A stretch of 64,000 bases of DNA from an uncultured Opitutia bacterium (GTDB taxonomy: Bacteria; Verrucomicrobiota; Verrucomicrobiia; Opitutales; Opitutaceae). Under the pieces are notes generated by a model. That model was not told the origin of the DNA and ran no database searches. It was given only the letters and a program-made list of their open reading frames with translations. The number at the start of each line of letters is the position of its first letter. Positions within the stretch are counted from its first letter, which is position 1. The position numbers were made by a program, and so were the translations under genes. Shown here one piece after another: positions 1 through 9,700 of the stretch. The stretch lies in NCBI GenBank assembly GCA_903827245.1, contig CAIKHO010000078.1:31059-95058 (forward strand), given 5' to 3'.

Positions 1-149
1 ATGCTCGTGAAAAGCCCGAGGATAACCGCCGCCACGATGACCACGACCGTGGAGTCGCGCAATTCCGTGCGGGTCGGCCAGGTGGCCTTCTGAAGCTCAC
101 CGACCATCTCGGTGAAGAAGATGCGCGCGCTGCTGAACGGGTTTTTCAT
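1..149 (-). CDS. secE: SecE, preprotein translocase subunit (partial, C-terminus outside window)
   Basis: Small membrane subunit of the SecYEG translocon. Reading from 149 leftwards gives MKNPFSSARIFF, then a helix rich in E/K/T with the family signature around KATWPTRTEL, then the start of a hydrophobic segment (VVVIVAAVILGLF) that runs off the edge. Forty-nine codons are visible, about three quarters of a typical short SecE. The position just downstream of tuf and tRNA-Trp is the classic tuf-trnW-secE-nusG order. The stop codon is outside the window. Confidence 0.9.
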   Translation of the reverse strand, partial: MKNPFSSARIFFTEMVGELQKATWPTRTELRDSTVVVIVAAVILGLFTS

Positions 150-161
150 GAGGGAAAGTGG

Positions 162-234
162 CAGGGGCGGAGGGAATCGAACCCCCAACCAACGGTTTTG
201 GAGACCGCTACTCTACCAATTGAGCTACACCCCT
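162..234 (-). tRNA. trnW: tRNA-Trp (CCA anticodon)
   Basis: The minus strand folds as a complete 73-nt cloverleaf: acceptor AGGGGTG pairs with CGCCCCT, discriminator G, D-arm GCTC/GAGT, anticodon loop CTCCAAA with CCA at 34-36, and a T-arm with GGTTCGATTCC. CCA is not encoded. It lies between tuf and secE, as in many bacteria. Confidence 0.97.
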
Positions 235-260
235 GTGGTTTGCTTTCTTTAGACGCGAGA

Positions 261-287
261 GCCGAGGCCCCACTATGAGACCTCGGC
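261..287 (-). terminator. Possible terminator downstream of tuf
   Basis: On the minus strand, 30 nt past the tuf stop, a 7-bp stem GCCGAGG/CCTCGGC closes a 13-nt loop. The following tail is not a clean U-run, so it may instead be a processing hairpin between tuf and tRNA-Trp. Confidence 0.35.
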
Positions 288-316
288 ACTTCGTGGTTGG
301 AAGGTTAAGTGACCGG

Positions 317-1507
<1,191 letters not shown>

Positions 1508-1595
1508 GGAGGGGACGTTTGGTTGGTTTTAGGATTGGAAATATGACCTCTGGTTTAACGTCGGAGAAGCCGCCGACGGTGTTTTTTGACCCTGG

Positions 1596-1668
1596 AGCCC
1601 AGAACCGGATTTGAACCGGCGACCTCGTCCTTACCAAGGACGTGCTCTGCCAACTGAGCTATCTGGGC
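1596..1668 (-). tRNA. trnT: tRNA-Thr (GGT anticodon)
   Basis: Complete 73-nt cloverleaf on the minus strand: acceptor GCCCAGA with TCTGGGC, discriminator T, D-arm GCTC/GAGC, anticodon stem CGTCC/GGACG with loop TTGGTAA (GGT at 34-36), and T-loop TTCAAAT. No encoded CCA. It lies about 90 nt upstream of tuf. Confidence 0.97.
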
Positions 1669-1761
1669 AGACCAAGACTGCGTCAAAAAACGAAAAAGAG
1701 GGAAGAAAGTGCGCCCCGTGAATTCAACCGTCAACAGCAAATTCACCTTTTTCGCAAAAAC

Positions 1762-2481
1762 CTAGGGTCCAACCTTGATCCGATAAAATCCGGGCGCCAA
1801 TGGCTGGCTCAGCCGGAGCACTTTGGCGAGATTAACTTGGAGGCGCGCGATGATTTCCGCCGCATTGGAGTTGGGAACGGGGGTTGGCAGGCCGACCAGC
1901 CCGGCGGGCTCCACGGCCACGAGGAATTCCATGGGCTGCCAGCCGCCTGACCCCGGAGCCAAGGCACTGTTCAGGGGGAAAACGTGCGTGAAAACCTGCC
2001 GGCCATCGCTCGCTGTCATTACCTCCATGAGGGCGTCACGCGCAGGAAGAGGATCCAGCTTCATATCCGTCTGGCCAATGCCAAGAAAGGGAGCCTCCTG
2101 CGTCCAGAAATCCTGGGCCTCGGCCGCCTTCTCCGGCACCTTGATTTTCCCCGGAAACGCCAGCGCGGCGGCATTCACGTCCGGAGTCGCCTTCGCCTCG
2201 TAGCGAAAGTCGTCCCCCGGTTCACGCACGGCATCATTGGGCAGGACATTTGGCCTCGCATTCCATTTCGTCGGCAGGAAAAGAGGGGTCGGATCATAGA
2301 AATCCGCCTCCCCCGCCCCATTTTGCTGTTTGAAGGTCAAGGCCGGAAGCGGCACCGCCTTGGCCAGCGATGGCGTAGTGCTCGGGGCGCGAAAGAGCAG
2401 CAGAGTTGCCAGTATGACGGCAATGGCTCCGGCAACGGCCATGGCCCATACCCGCCCTTCGCTTGTCCCAGACGACGTCAT
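1762..2481 (-). CDS. One-span membrane protein of the ExbB/ExbD-like cluster, function unknown
   Basis: Not recognised as a named family. The 239-residue protein has a short N-terminal tail, one transmembrane segment at about residues 12-30 (WAMAVAGAIAVILATLLLF), then a periplasmic part rich in Pro/Ala with no obvious repeat. It begins 6 nt after the ExbD-like stop, so the two are translationally close. The topology (cytoplasmic stub, single span, periplasmic domain) and operon position are those of a TonB-type transducer, but no TonB Pro-Lys/Pro-Glu spacer or typical TonB C-terminal fold signature is visible. The role as transducer is inferred from context. Confidence 0.7.
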   Translation of the reverse strand: MTSSGTSEGRVWAMAVAGAIAVILATLLLFRAPSTTPSLAKAVPLPALTFKQQNGAGEADFYDPTPLFLPTKWNARPNVLPNDAVREPGDDFRYEAKATPDVNAAALAFPGKIKVPEKAAEAQDFWTQEAPFLGIGQTDMKLDPLPARDALMEVMTASDGRQVFTHVFPLNSALAPGSGGWQPMEFLVAVEPAGLVGLPTPVPNSNAAEIIARLQVNLAKVLRLSQPLAPGFYRIKVGP

Positions 2482-2487
2482 GTCGGG

Positions 2488-2937
2488 TCAATTGGGATCG
2501 CCGGGCGCAACGCGCACGGCTTCGGCCGCCTCCAATACCTGAAAGTTTGCCTCGCGGGCGGCAGTATAAATCTCGGCCAGCACCGACATTTCCACGCCGG
2601 CATCCGCATTGATCTGCAGAACGGGATGCTTTGTCACCCGGGCCTGATCCTTTAACCATTCACGCAGTCGCGGCAGGCTGACCTGCCCCTGATCCGCGAC
2701 AAAAAGCATGCCCCCGCGTTTTACGCTGACATAGTGGGTGGTCTGCGCCGCACCCAAGACCGAACCGGGCACCCGCGGCAGCTGGAAATCAATCCCCAGC
2801 CCCGGCGCGAACACGAAGCGCGAGCCAAACAATGAGAAAAAGAGCACAATCAAGGCGCCATTGACGAGGAACAGGAAATCGAAATTCCGCGGTTCGGGGC
2901 GCAATTTCGAGGCTAGATCGAGCGGGCGCGTGATCAT
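2488..2937 (-). CDS. ExbD/TolR-family protein lacking the transmembrane Asp
   Basis: Biopolymer-transport ExbD-like protein of 149 residues, close to the family length. One transmembrane segment spans about residues 20-40 (FLFLVNGALIVLFFSLFG), followed by the typical IDFQLPRV strand and a periplasmic domain ending in PVLQINADAGVEMSVL (compare the ADKTVDYETLMKV region of ExbD). Where ExbD/TolR carry an essential Asp in PF-I-D-V-MLVLL, this protein has Asn26 (FLVNGALIVL). Its start overlaps the ExbB-like stop by 4 nt (ATGA), so the two are translationally coupled. Proton coupling is doubtful given the Asn. Confidence 0.85.
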   Translation of the reverse strand: MITRPLDLASKLRPEPRNFDFLFLVNGALIVLFFSLFGSRFVFAPGLGIDFQLPRVPGSVLGAAQTTHYVSVKRGGMLFVADQGQVSLPRLREWLKDQARVTKHPVLQINADAGVEMSVLAEIYTAAREANFQVLEAAEAVRVAPGDPN

Positions 2938-3602
2938 TTGGCCACAGTCTCCGCCGCTTCCGCGCCACCCGGCTTGATCCCGCGATACTCAGTCAGCAGG
3001 TACTTCATGATCTCGTTGCCCGACCATTCCACGTCGCGCACGATCGCCCGAACCCGGCCCGCGAGAAAATGGTGCGCCAAGTGCGCGGGGATCGCGAGGA
3101 TCAGGCTCGCACCCGTGCACAGCAGGGCCTGCCACATGCCGTGCGACAGCGCGCCGGCCGTTGCATAGTCGCCACCCTTTTCAAAGGCCGCAAACGTCGT
3201 GATCATTCCGAGGATGGTCCCAAGCAGGCCGGCCAGCGGGGCCACCTGCGCAATGGCCGCAATGGAACCCAGCCGGCGCTCGAGCACGGGGAGTTCCACC
3301 ACGGCCGCCTCCTGCACATGGAAACGCATCACCTCCGCGGTGTCGTCGGCGTGCAGCAACGCCGCCTTCACCACGGCGGCCACCGGGCCGGGCGTCTCTT
3401 CGCACACGGTCAGGGCCTCCACGATGCGCCGCTTCGCCAGGATGTTCTTGATTCCGCCGATGAATGCCGTCGAGCGGATCTGGCCGCGGTGCAGGTAAAG
3501 GACGCGCTCGATCGTGAGCACGAGGAAGATAAGCCCCATCAACAGGAGCACCCACATCATCGGGCCACCCTTCGCGAAAAGGCTGAAATCAAAAGCAGAC
3601 AT
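2934..3602 (-). CDS. ExbB/TolQ/MotA-family proton-channel-like protein
   Basis: Inner-membrane motor subunit of the ExbB/TolQ family, 222 residues. It has an N-terminal span at about 14-32, a cytoplasmic loop, then two spans containing the signature GLLGTILGMITTF (Thr129) and GMWQALLCTGASLILAIPA (Thr163). The position equivalent to Glu176 of E. coli ExbB (in AEALIAT) is Gln158 here. It is the second gene of the minus-strand cluster TPR protein, ExbB-like, ExbD-like, one-span protein. Family assignment is firm; which process it energises is unknown. Confidence 0.9.
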   Translation of the reverse strand: MSAFDFSLFAKGGPMMWVLLLMGLIFLVLTIERVLYLHRGQIRSTAFIGGIKNILAKRRIVEALTVCEETPGPVAAVVKAALLHADDTAEVMRFHVQEAAVVELPVLERRLGSIAAIAQVAPLAGLLGTILGMITTFAAFEKGGDYATAGALSHGMWQALLCTGASLILAIPAHLAHHFLAGRVRAIVRDVEWSGNEIMKYLLTEYRGIKPGGAEAAETVAK

Positions 3603-3659
3603 CGGTTTAAAAGTTTAGAGTGGGTGCCTGCACCGGGGTCAAGCGGGGCCCGGCCTGGA

Positions 3660-6338
3660 TCAGGGAACCGGCGGTGCCACCTTCTCCCCCAGTTTCTCCC
3701 GGGCTTCGTTCACCGCGGGGAGTTTTTTATCCAGGATGATGTTCCACACCCTCCGCGCCTCGTCCAATCGATCCTCTTTTTTCAGGAGGTCTCCCAGCTC
3801 CAGCAGCGTGCGCGACATCCAGTAGCGTCCGCTGGGGCCGAGCTTGTCGGCGACTTCCGGTTTCTCGATCAGGAACTGGTTCACCACATCCCGAAACCAG
3901 CAATCCTCCGCCCGCTTGGTGTCGCCGAGTCGGACGAGAATGGTGCCCAGTTTGAAGCCCGCTTCCACGCGCAAGTCGAGTGGTGCCGTGGGCAGCGCGA
4001 GTAACCGTTCGTAGCCCTCCTTCGCCCGGTCGGCATGCTGGATATCCCCCGCGGCCTGCGCGGCATGGCAATCGGCCAGCGCCAGCTCCGCCGCCAGGAC
4101 CCCTGGATGCCGGGGAAATTGATCCCGGATCAGCTGGTAGTTCTTCTGGGCTTGGGGAAAATCGTTCCGCGCCGCATACAGATCGCCTTCCTTGAGCCGC
4201 GCCGCAAACACCCAGTCGCTCTGCGGGTAGTCCTTGATCAGCTGCTCCAGGCGAATGATCGCGCCGTCCGGACCTGTCCGTCCAAGTTTTTCGTCATAGA
4301 GCGCCGCCCGATAGGACGCATAGGGAGCGTACGAACTTGCGGGGAATTCCCCGACCAGGCTGGTCAGGAGCCGTTGCGCCTCGACGATGTTGTTCCTAGT
4401 TTCGTTGTAATCGGCCTGGATGATGTACGAATACACCGCGGCGTCGCTGCCGGGGAAATTTTTCCGCAAGGCCGCCAGCAGTTCCTTCGCATTGTTTTCG
4501 CGCACGGGATCGGCCCCGTTTCCAGCCAGGGCGAAATCGGCCTGCGCCTTCAACAGTTCGACCTGGCTCGCAATCATGTCGTGCAGCTTCGGGTCCAGCC
4601 CGTCCAGCGCGGGCATCACTCCGTTCGCCAATTCAAGCGTCTGGGCTGGCATCCCCGCATCGAGGGAAAGCCTCACCTGCAGCCACTCCATGCGGGCGCG
4701 CAGATCGGCCGGCAGCGCCTGCGCCGAACCCGGCGCCTCGGTCCGGGGCGGCGCCTTGGCCAGCAGTTGGTTCACCCGGCCCAGGGCTGCGGCCGTTTCC
4801 CCGGCCTTAAACAACGCCTGCGCCAGGTTCCACTCGGACTGCCAGCGATTGACGGCATCAAAACCCGGATCGCGCGCCAGCCCGTCCAGCAACGGTTCGA
4901 TGGCCCGCAGCCGTACTCCCACGCCCTTGTCGTCACCATTCGCGGCACGAATTTCGGCCAGCACGCGCTGGAACATCAACCCGCCGGTCGCCATCCCCGT
5001 CGGTGGCTCGGCCAGGACCGCGTTGTAGGCGTCCGCCGCATTGCGAAAATCCTCGGCGCGAAACCAGGCCTCGGCGATCAGCACCCCCAGTTCGGCCCGG
5101 GTCTGGCGGTCCGCGGGCCGCAGTTCAGCCCGCGCCTTCGACGCGTAGTCGGCGGCAGTGCGGTAACGGCCTTGATCCCACGCCGCACTCGTGAGAAAGC
5201 CCAGCGCCTGAGCCTTGAGCTGCGAGCCGGGAAATTTTTCAAGGAGCGCCTTCGCGTCTTCCTCCGCCTGCGCATAATTTTTCTCGTCCAGCGCCATCTG
5301 GGCCCGGATCGCCAGCAGATCCTCGAGGATCCGTGAGGGCTTCGGAGCGCCGATCAAGTCGCCAAGTTGCCGGCGCAAGTCCGCCTTGGCCGGGCCGTCC
5401 CGGGAGGCCCGCGCCAGCAATTGCAGCGCGATGCGCTGCTTTTCCGGGTCGGTGCCATTGGCCACCAACTGGCCTAGGGCATTGCGTCCCGCCCCGTCCC
5501 CGGCACCGGCGATCAGGCCCAGTAGAAGACGGAGATTGTCCGCCTCGCCGCGTTCGTCCGGCGGCAGTCCGCGCAGCTGGCGAGCAACCACCTCGACCGC
5601 CGCGGGTTTCCGTCCAATGACATCCAGCATGATGGCATAATCCCGGGCAAAGCTGTAACCGATGGGCTTGCCCTGGGTGTTCTCGGCATTTTTGCGCGCG
5701 GCCTCGACATCGCTCTCCCGCACGGTCCCGAGGATCAGCCGCGCCTGGTCGGTCGCCAGCAGAAACCTGGACCGGGGCATCTCGGCCTGCCCGGCCGCGA
5801 CGGCCTGACCGTAAAAGTCCAGCGCCTTGGGCGCATTGTTCTCCACGTTGGCCAGCATGCCCTGCAGGAAATACCACCAGCCCTTGTCCGCCGCCGCCAG
5901 CTCGTCGAGCTTCACCAGGGCCAGCTCGGCCTTCGCCGGATCGAGTTTTTTTTCATACGCCGCGATCAGCCCCGCGCGCAGGTGCCAGGCGCTGTCGCGT
6001 AGCGGGACCGTCTGCAATTCCAGCGCCTGCGCGGCCCCGGGGATGTCGCCGCCGTCAAGCAGCGCGGTCACGAGGGCCAGTGTCATTTGCGCGCGATCCC
6101 CGCCGGCGCCCGCCGGCACCGCGAGCAGCTGCCGGTAAAGGCCGGCCGCCACCAACGGCAGCCCGAGTTCCTGCGCCCGCTGCGCCGCGGCCAGCGTGAG
6201 GGCACCTTGGCTCGGAGCCGCACGCATCTCGCCGGCCTGCAGCAACGGTGCCGCCGGATTGAGCGGTTCCTCCGCTCGCGCCGGCATCGCCTGGAGCAAA
6301 AGCGCCGGCAGCAGAAGGACGGAAATTTTTGAAACCAT
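3660..6338 (-). CDS. Secreted tetratricopeptide-repeat protein of the Exb-like cluster
   Basis: Large periplasmic or outer-membrane-associated scaffold made almost entirely of TPR-like helical pairs (for example LLAIRAQMALDEKNYAQAEED and ARLKEGDLYAARNDFPQAQK). With the ATG at 6338 it has 892 residues and a clear signal peptide (MVSKISVLLLPALLLQAMPARA). An in-frame ATG at 6410 would put 24 non-signal residues in front, so 6338 is preferred. It is followed after 57 nt by the ExbB-like gene. Tol-Pal systems carry a TPR partner (CpoB/YbgF), but this protein is more than three times as long, so only an analogous role is suggested. Confidence 0.85.
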   Translation of the reverse strand: MVSKISVLLLPALLLQAMPARAEEPLNPAAPLLQAGEMRAAPSQGALTLAAAQRAQELGLPLVAAGLYRQLLAVPAGAGGDRAQMTLALVTALLDGGDIPGAAQALELQTVPLRDSAWHLRAGLIAAYEKKLDPAKAELALVKLDELAAADKGWWYFLQGMLANVENNAPKALDFYGQAVAAGQAEMPRSRFLLATDQARLILGTVRESDVEAARKNAENTQGKPIGYSFARDYAIMLDVIGRKPAAVEVVARQLRGLPPDERGEADNLRLLLGLIAGAGDGAGRNALGQLVANGTDPEKQRIALQLLARASRDGPAKADLRRQLGDLIGAPKPSRILEDLLAIRAQMALDEKNYAQAEEDAKALLEKFPGSQLKAQALGFLTSAAWDQGRYRTAADYASKARAELRPADRQTRAELGVLIAEAWFRAEDFRNAADAYNAVLAEPPTGMATGGLMFQRVLAEIRAANGDDKGVGVRLRAIEPLLDGLARDPGFDAVNRWQSEWNLAQALFKAGETAAALGRVNQLLAKAPPRTEAPGSAQALPADLRARMEWLQVRLSLDAGMPAQTLELANGVMPALDGLDPKLHDMIASQVELLKAQADFALAGNGADPVRENNAKELLAALRKNFPGSDAAVYSYIIQADYNETRNNIVEAQRLLTSLVGEFPASSYAPYASYRAALYDEKLGRTGPDGAIIRLEQLIKDYPQSDWVFAARLKEGDLYAARNDFPQAQKNYQLIRDQFPRHPGVLAAELALADCHAAQAAGDIQHADRAKEGYERLLALPTAPLDLRVEAGFKLGTILVRLGDTKRAEDCWFRDVVNQFLIEKPEVADKLGPSGRYWMSRTLLELGDLLKKEDRLDEARRVWNIILDKKLPAVNEAREKLGEKVAPPVP

Positions 6339-6460
6339 ACGCGACCGGCGAGTTTGTTTCGCGGGGTGGAAACAATCAACCGTGTTGTAACTAGTTACTT
6401 CTCGCGCCATTCGGTTCCCGACGCAAACTGGCCCGCGGTTTTAATCAACCCAATCCCATC

Positions 6461-7063
6461 ATGAAAGTTCTCGTCATTGTCCTCGGAGTCTTGGTCCTGC
6501 TCGTCATCGTCCTCGGCGCCTGGATCGCCGGCATTTACAACTCACTCGTCGCGCTGCGCAACCGTTTCAACAACGCCTTCGCCCAGATCGACGTGCAGCT
6601 GAAGCGCCGCTACGACCTCATTCCCAACCTCGTCGAGACCGCCAAGGGCTACATGAAGCACGAGCACGATACGCTCGAGGATGTCATCAAGGCCCGCAAC
6701 ATCGCCCTCGCCGCCTCGCAGTCCGCCGCGGCCAACCCGGCCGACGCCGGCGCGATGAAGAGCCTGGTCTCCGCCGAGTCCGGCCTCACCGGCGCGCTCT
6801 CGCGCCTCATGGTCGTCTCCGAGCAGTACCCGGACCTCAAGGCCAACCAGAACATGATGCAGCTCACCGAGGAGCTCACCTCGACCGAGAACAAGATCGC
6901 GTTCGCCCGGCAGGCCTACAACGACAGCGTCATGGGCTACAACACGACGCGCGAAACCTTTCCCAACGTGATCTTCGCCGGCATGTTCGGCTTCCTCCCC
7001 GCCGAGCTTTTCAAGATCGACGACCCGGCGGAACGAAACGCGCCGAAGGTAAGCTTCAACTGA
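6461..7063 (+). CDS. LemA family protein
   Basis: The 200-residue LemA-type membrane protein has one N-terminal transmembrane helix (about residues 2-26) and a long helical domain with the family block [32 protein letters not shown], followed by [19 protein letters not shown]. The biochemical role of LemA is not established; it often neighbours YbjQ and M48 protease genes, as here. The YbjQ-like gene follows 13 nt later, so this is the first gene of a three-gene operon, divergent from the TPR gene. Confidence 0.93.
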   Translation: MKVLVIVLGVLVLLVIVLGAWIAGIYNSLVALRNRFNNAFAQIDVQLKRRYDLIPNLVETAKGYMKHEHDTLEDVIKARNIALAASQSAAANPADAGAMKSLVSAESGLTGALSRLMVVSEQYPDLKANQNMMQLTEELTSTENKIAFARQAYNDSVMGYNTTRETFPNVIFAGMFGFLPAELFKIDDPAERNAPKVSFN

Positions 7064-7076
7064 GGGCTGCGCGTCC

Positions 7077-7406
7077 ATGCACCACACCACGGCCTTCTCG
7101 CTGGCCGGATTCCGCATCACCCGCGAGCTCGGGACTGTGCGCGGCATTGTCGTCCGCTCCCGCTCGGTCATCGGCAACATCGGGGCCAGCATCCAGACCC
7201 TGTTCGGCGGCAATATCACGCTCTACTCCGAGTTGTGCGAGCGGGCGCGCCAGGATGCCTTTGAGCGGCTCTGCGGCCACGCAACCACGCTCGGGGCCAA
7301 CGCCATCATCGGGCTCCGCTACGACGCCACCGAGATCACGCCCGGCGTCACCGACGTGCTGTGTTACGGCACCGCGGTGGTGGTGATGCCCGACCCCGCG
7401 GCCTAG
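7077..7406 (+). CDS. YbjQ/UPF0145 family protein
   Basis: Small 109-residue protein of the YbjQ (UPF0145, heavy-metal-binding-domain-like) family. The pattern [19 protein letters not shown], then [19 protein letters not shown], then [12 protein letters not shown] is typical. These proteins form pentameric rings; their function is unknown. It sits between lemA and the M48 protease with spacings of 13 and 17 nt, so the three are probably cotranscribed. Confidence 0.88.
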   Translation: MHHTTAFSLAGFRITRELGTVRGIVVRSRSVIGNIGASIQTLFGGNITLYSELCERARQDAFERLCGHATTLGANAIIGLRYDATEITPGVTDVLCYGTAVVVMPDPAA

Positions 7407-7423
7407 GGCCCGGCCGGAACGCG

Positions 7424-9412
7424 ATGGATTTCTTCGAGGCTCAGGCCCGGGCGAAAAAGCGCACGACCCGCCTGGTCGCGCTCTTCGCGCTCGCCGTCAT
7501 CGGCACCATCGTCGCCGGCTATTTCGCCGCCATTTTCCTGATCGGCCAGGCCTCCGGCCGGGTGCAACGTCATCGCGGATATGCGGCGTACGACGCCCCG
7601 GCCGCTCCCGGGCGCCCGCTCTGGCAACCGGCGGTTTTTGCGGAGGTCTGCCTCGGCACGCTGGCCGTGGTCGGCCTCGCCTCCCTCTACAAGTGGAATG
7701 AATTCTCCAGCGGCGGTTCCGCCGTCGCCGAGAGCGTCGGCGGCCGGCGCGTCGATCCGCATACCACCGATCTCCACGAGCGCCGCCTCCTCAACGTCAT
7801 CGAGGAAATGGCCATCGCCTCGGGCGTCCCCATGCCCGCGGTCTACATCCTCGACGACGAACCCGCGATCAACGCCTTCGCCGCCGGACTCACCACCGGT
7901 GACGCCGTTGTCACCGTCACCCGCGGCACCCTGGAAAAGCTCACCCGCGACGAGCTGCAGGGCGTGATCGGCCATGAGTTCAGCCACATCCTGAACGGCG
8001 ACATGCGCCTGAATGTCCGGCTGAGCGCCATCCTCTTCGGCATCCTCGTCATCGGCATCGCCGGCCGCGGCATCCTCTTCAGCCTGCGCAACGCGCGCGT
8101 CAGCTCGCGGGACAGCAAGAACGGCGGCGGCGCCGTGATCGCCATCGCCGCCGTCGGCGTGGCCCTGCTGGTCATCGGCTACGTCGGCTATTTCTTCGGC
8201 CGGCTCATCCAGGCGGCCGTATCGCGCCAGCGCGAGTTCCTGGCCGACGCCTCCTCGGTGCAGTTCACGCGCAACCCGAGCGGCCTCACCGGCGCGTTGA
8301 AGAAAATCGGCGGCTATGCCCTCGGCTCGTCCCTCCAGTCCGCCAAGGGCACCGCCATCGGCCACTTCTTCTTCGCCCAGGGCTTCACCTCCATGTTCGG
8401 CGGTGCCTGGGCCACCCACCCGCCGCTCGACGAGCGCATCCGGGCCATCGATCCGCAGTTTGACGGCAAGATGTTCGATCCCCCGGAGGTGGTGGACGTC
8501 GCGCATGAATCCTTCCGCGACGCCGGCCTGGTCCCTCCCCTCGCCGGACTCGCACCCCAGCGGCCCCAACCGCCGGTTTCGCCCGCGATGCGTGCCATGA
8601 CCGCGGTCGGTACACTCACCGCCGAGCAGATCACCGGCGCCCAGTCGCTCCTCGACACCCTGCCGGCCCGTCTCCGCGCCGCGGCCCGCACCGCCGGCGA
8701 GGCTGCGCCCCTGCTCTACGGTGTATTGCTCGACCAGGACGACCTCGCCGTCCGCGAACGCCAGCGCCAGCTGGTCGCCACGCGGGCCGGCGCCGATGCC
8801 CTCCGCGTGCTCGATGAGCTCGATCCCTCGCTCCGTACCCTGCGGCCCGAGCACCGTCTGCCCTTGGTCCAGCTCACGCTGCCCGCCCTCCGTCCGGTGG
8901 CGCCCGCCGAGCTCGCCCCGATCCTCGATACGCTCGACGAACTCGTGCACGCCGACGGACGGGTCAGTCCATTCGAGTTCGCGTTGCAGAAGCTGCTCAT
9001 CCGCTCCCTCGACCTCGGGCGCGATCCATCGCGGGCCGGCGTCATCCAGATCTACTCCTTTAACGCGGTCACCGAGGAGATCTCCGTGGTCCTCTCCGCC
9101 CTCGCCCATGCGGCCAGTAACGTAGACCTCGACGCCCGCGCCGCCTTCGCCGCCGGCGCCGCGCAAATCAAGCTCATCGAGGCCCGGCTCACGTTCCTCG
9201 ACGAATCCGCATCCAGCTTGGAAAAACTCGACGCCGCGCTCGACAAGCTCGCCGCCGCCAGCGGACCGATCAAGCAACGGACCCTGGTCGCCGCGGCCCA
9301 TGTCGTCGGGGCGGATGGCCGGATCCTGATCGACGAGGCCGAGCTGCTTCGCGCCATCGCGGCCACCCTGGATGTGCCCATGCCTCCCTTGGACGGAACC
9401 GCTTCCGTCTAA
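7424..9412 (+). CDS. M48 family metalloprotease with long C-terminal extension
   Basis: Membrane zinc metalloprotease of the M48 (HtpX/Ste24) family, 662 residues. Two spans lie near the N-terminus (about 18-41 and 70-88), the catalytic motif HEFSH is at 184-188 (zinc ligands His184 and His188), and further membrane segments follow near 200-260. From about residue 400 there is a roughly 260-residue helical, Ala/Leu/Asp-rich extension that ordinary HtpX (about 290 residues) lacks. The ATG at 7424 is preferred over an upstream in-frame start at 7361, which would overlap the YbjQ gene. Likely quality control of membrane proteins. Confidence 0.92.
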   Translation: MDFFEAQARAKKRTTRLVALFALAVIGTIVAGYFAAIFLIGQASGRVQRHRGYAAYDAPAAPGRPLWQPAVFAEVCLGTLAVVGLASLYKWNEFSSGGSAVAESVGGRRVDPHTTDLHERRLLNVIEEMAIASGVPMPAVYILDDEPAINAFAAGLTTGDAVVTVTRGTLEKLTRDELQGVIGHEFSHILNGDMRLNVRLSAILFGILVIGIAGRGILFSLRNARVSSRDSKNGGGAVIAIAAVGVALLVIGYVGYFFGRLIQAAVSRQREFLADASSVQFTRNPSGLTGALKKIGGYALGSSLQSAKGTAIGHFFFAQGFTSMFGGAWATHPPLDERIRAIDPQFDGKMFDPPEVVDVAHESFRDAGLVPPLAGLAPQRPQPPVSPAMRAMTAVGTLTAEQITGAQSLLDTLPARLRAAARTAGEAAPLLYGVLLDQDDLAVRERQRQLVATRAGADALRVLDELDPSLRTLRPEHRLPLVQLTLPALRPVAPAELAPILDTLDELVHADGRVSPFEFALQKLLIRSLDLGRDPSRAGVIQIYSFNAVTEEISVVLSALAHAASNVDLDARAAFAAGAAQIKLIEARLTFLDESASSLEKLDAALDKLAAASGPIKQRTLVAAAHVVGADGRILIDEAELLRAIAATLDVPMPPLDGTASV

Positions 9413-9462
9413 ATTCCTCCTACGCCCCGGAAGGAATCCCGGTGGTGCATCAGTTTGAAAAT

Positions 9463-9536
9463 GGAGGAGCGGCTTTATGCCGCGAGGGTTGGGTCCGCGG
9501 AGCGACACATCGCGGCATAAAGCCGCTCCTACCTCC
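9463..9536. repeat. REP-like inverted pair (family GAGCGGCTT)
   Basis: Two perfect 20-nt arms at 9466-9485 and 9510-9529 (core GGAGCGGCTTTATGCCGCGA) face each other around a 24-nt spacer. Each arm is itself a small hairpin (GCGGC...GCCGC). The right arm carries GTAG at its outer end when read on the minus strand. Related copies lie at 22099 and 41902. Confidence 0.9.
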
Positions 9537-9700
9537 AATCATCGGCAAACTGATCCACTGCCGAATCCCTAGAGACACTGGATTCAAGTCAGTCCCCGAG
9601 CGATGTCAGGCCGACGTGAACCCCTGCACGTATCCCGAAGAAAATTGATGACGCCTCGCCGATTGGGCGGCAGACTCACCTTGAAAATGAAACTACCCCC

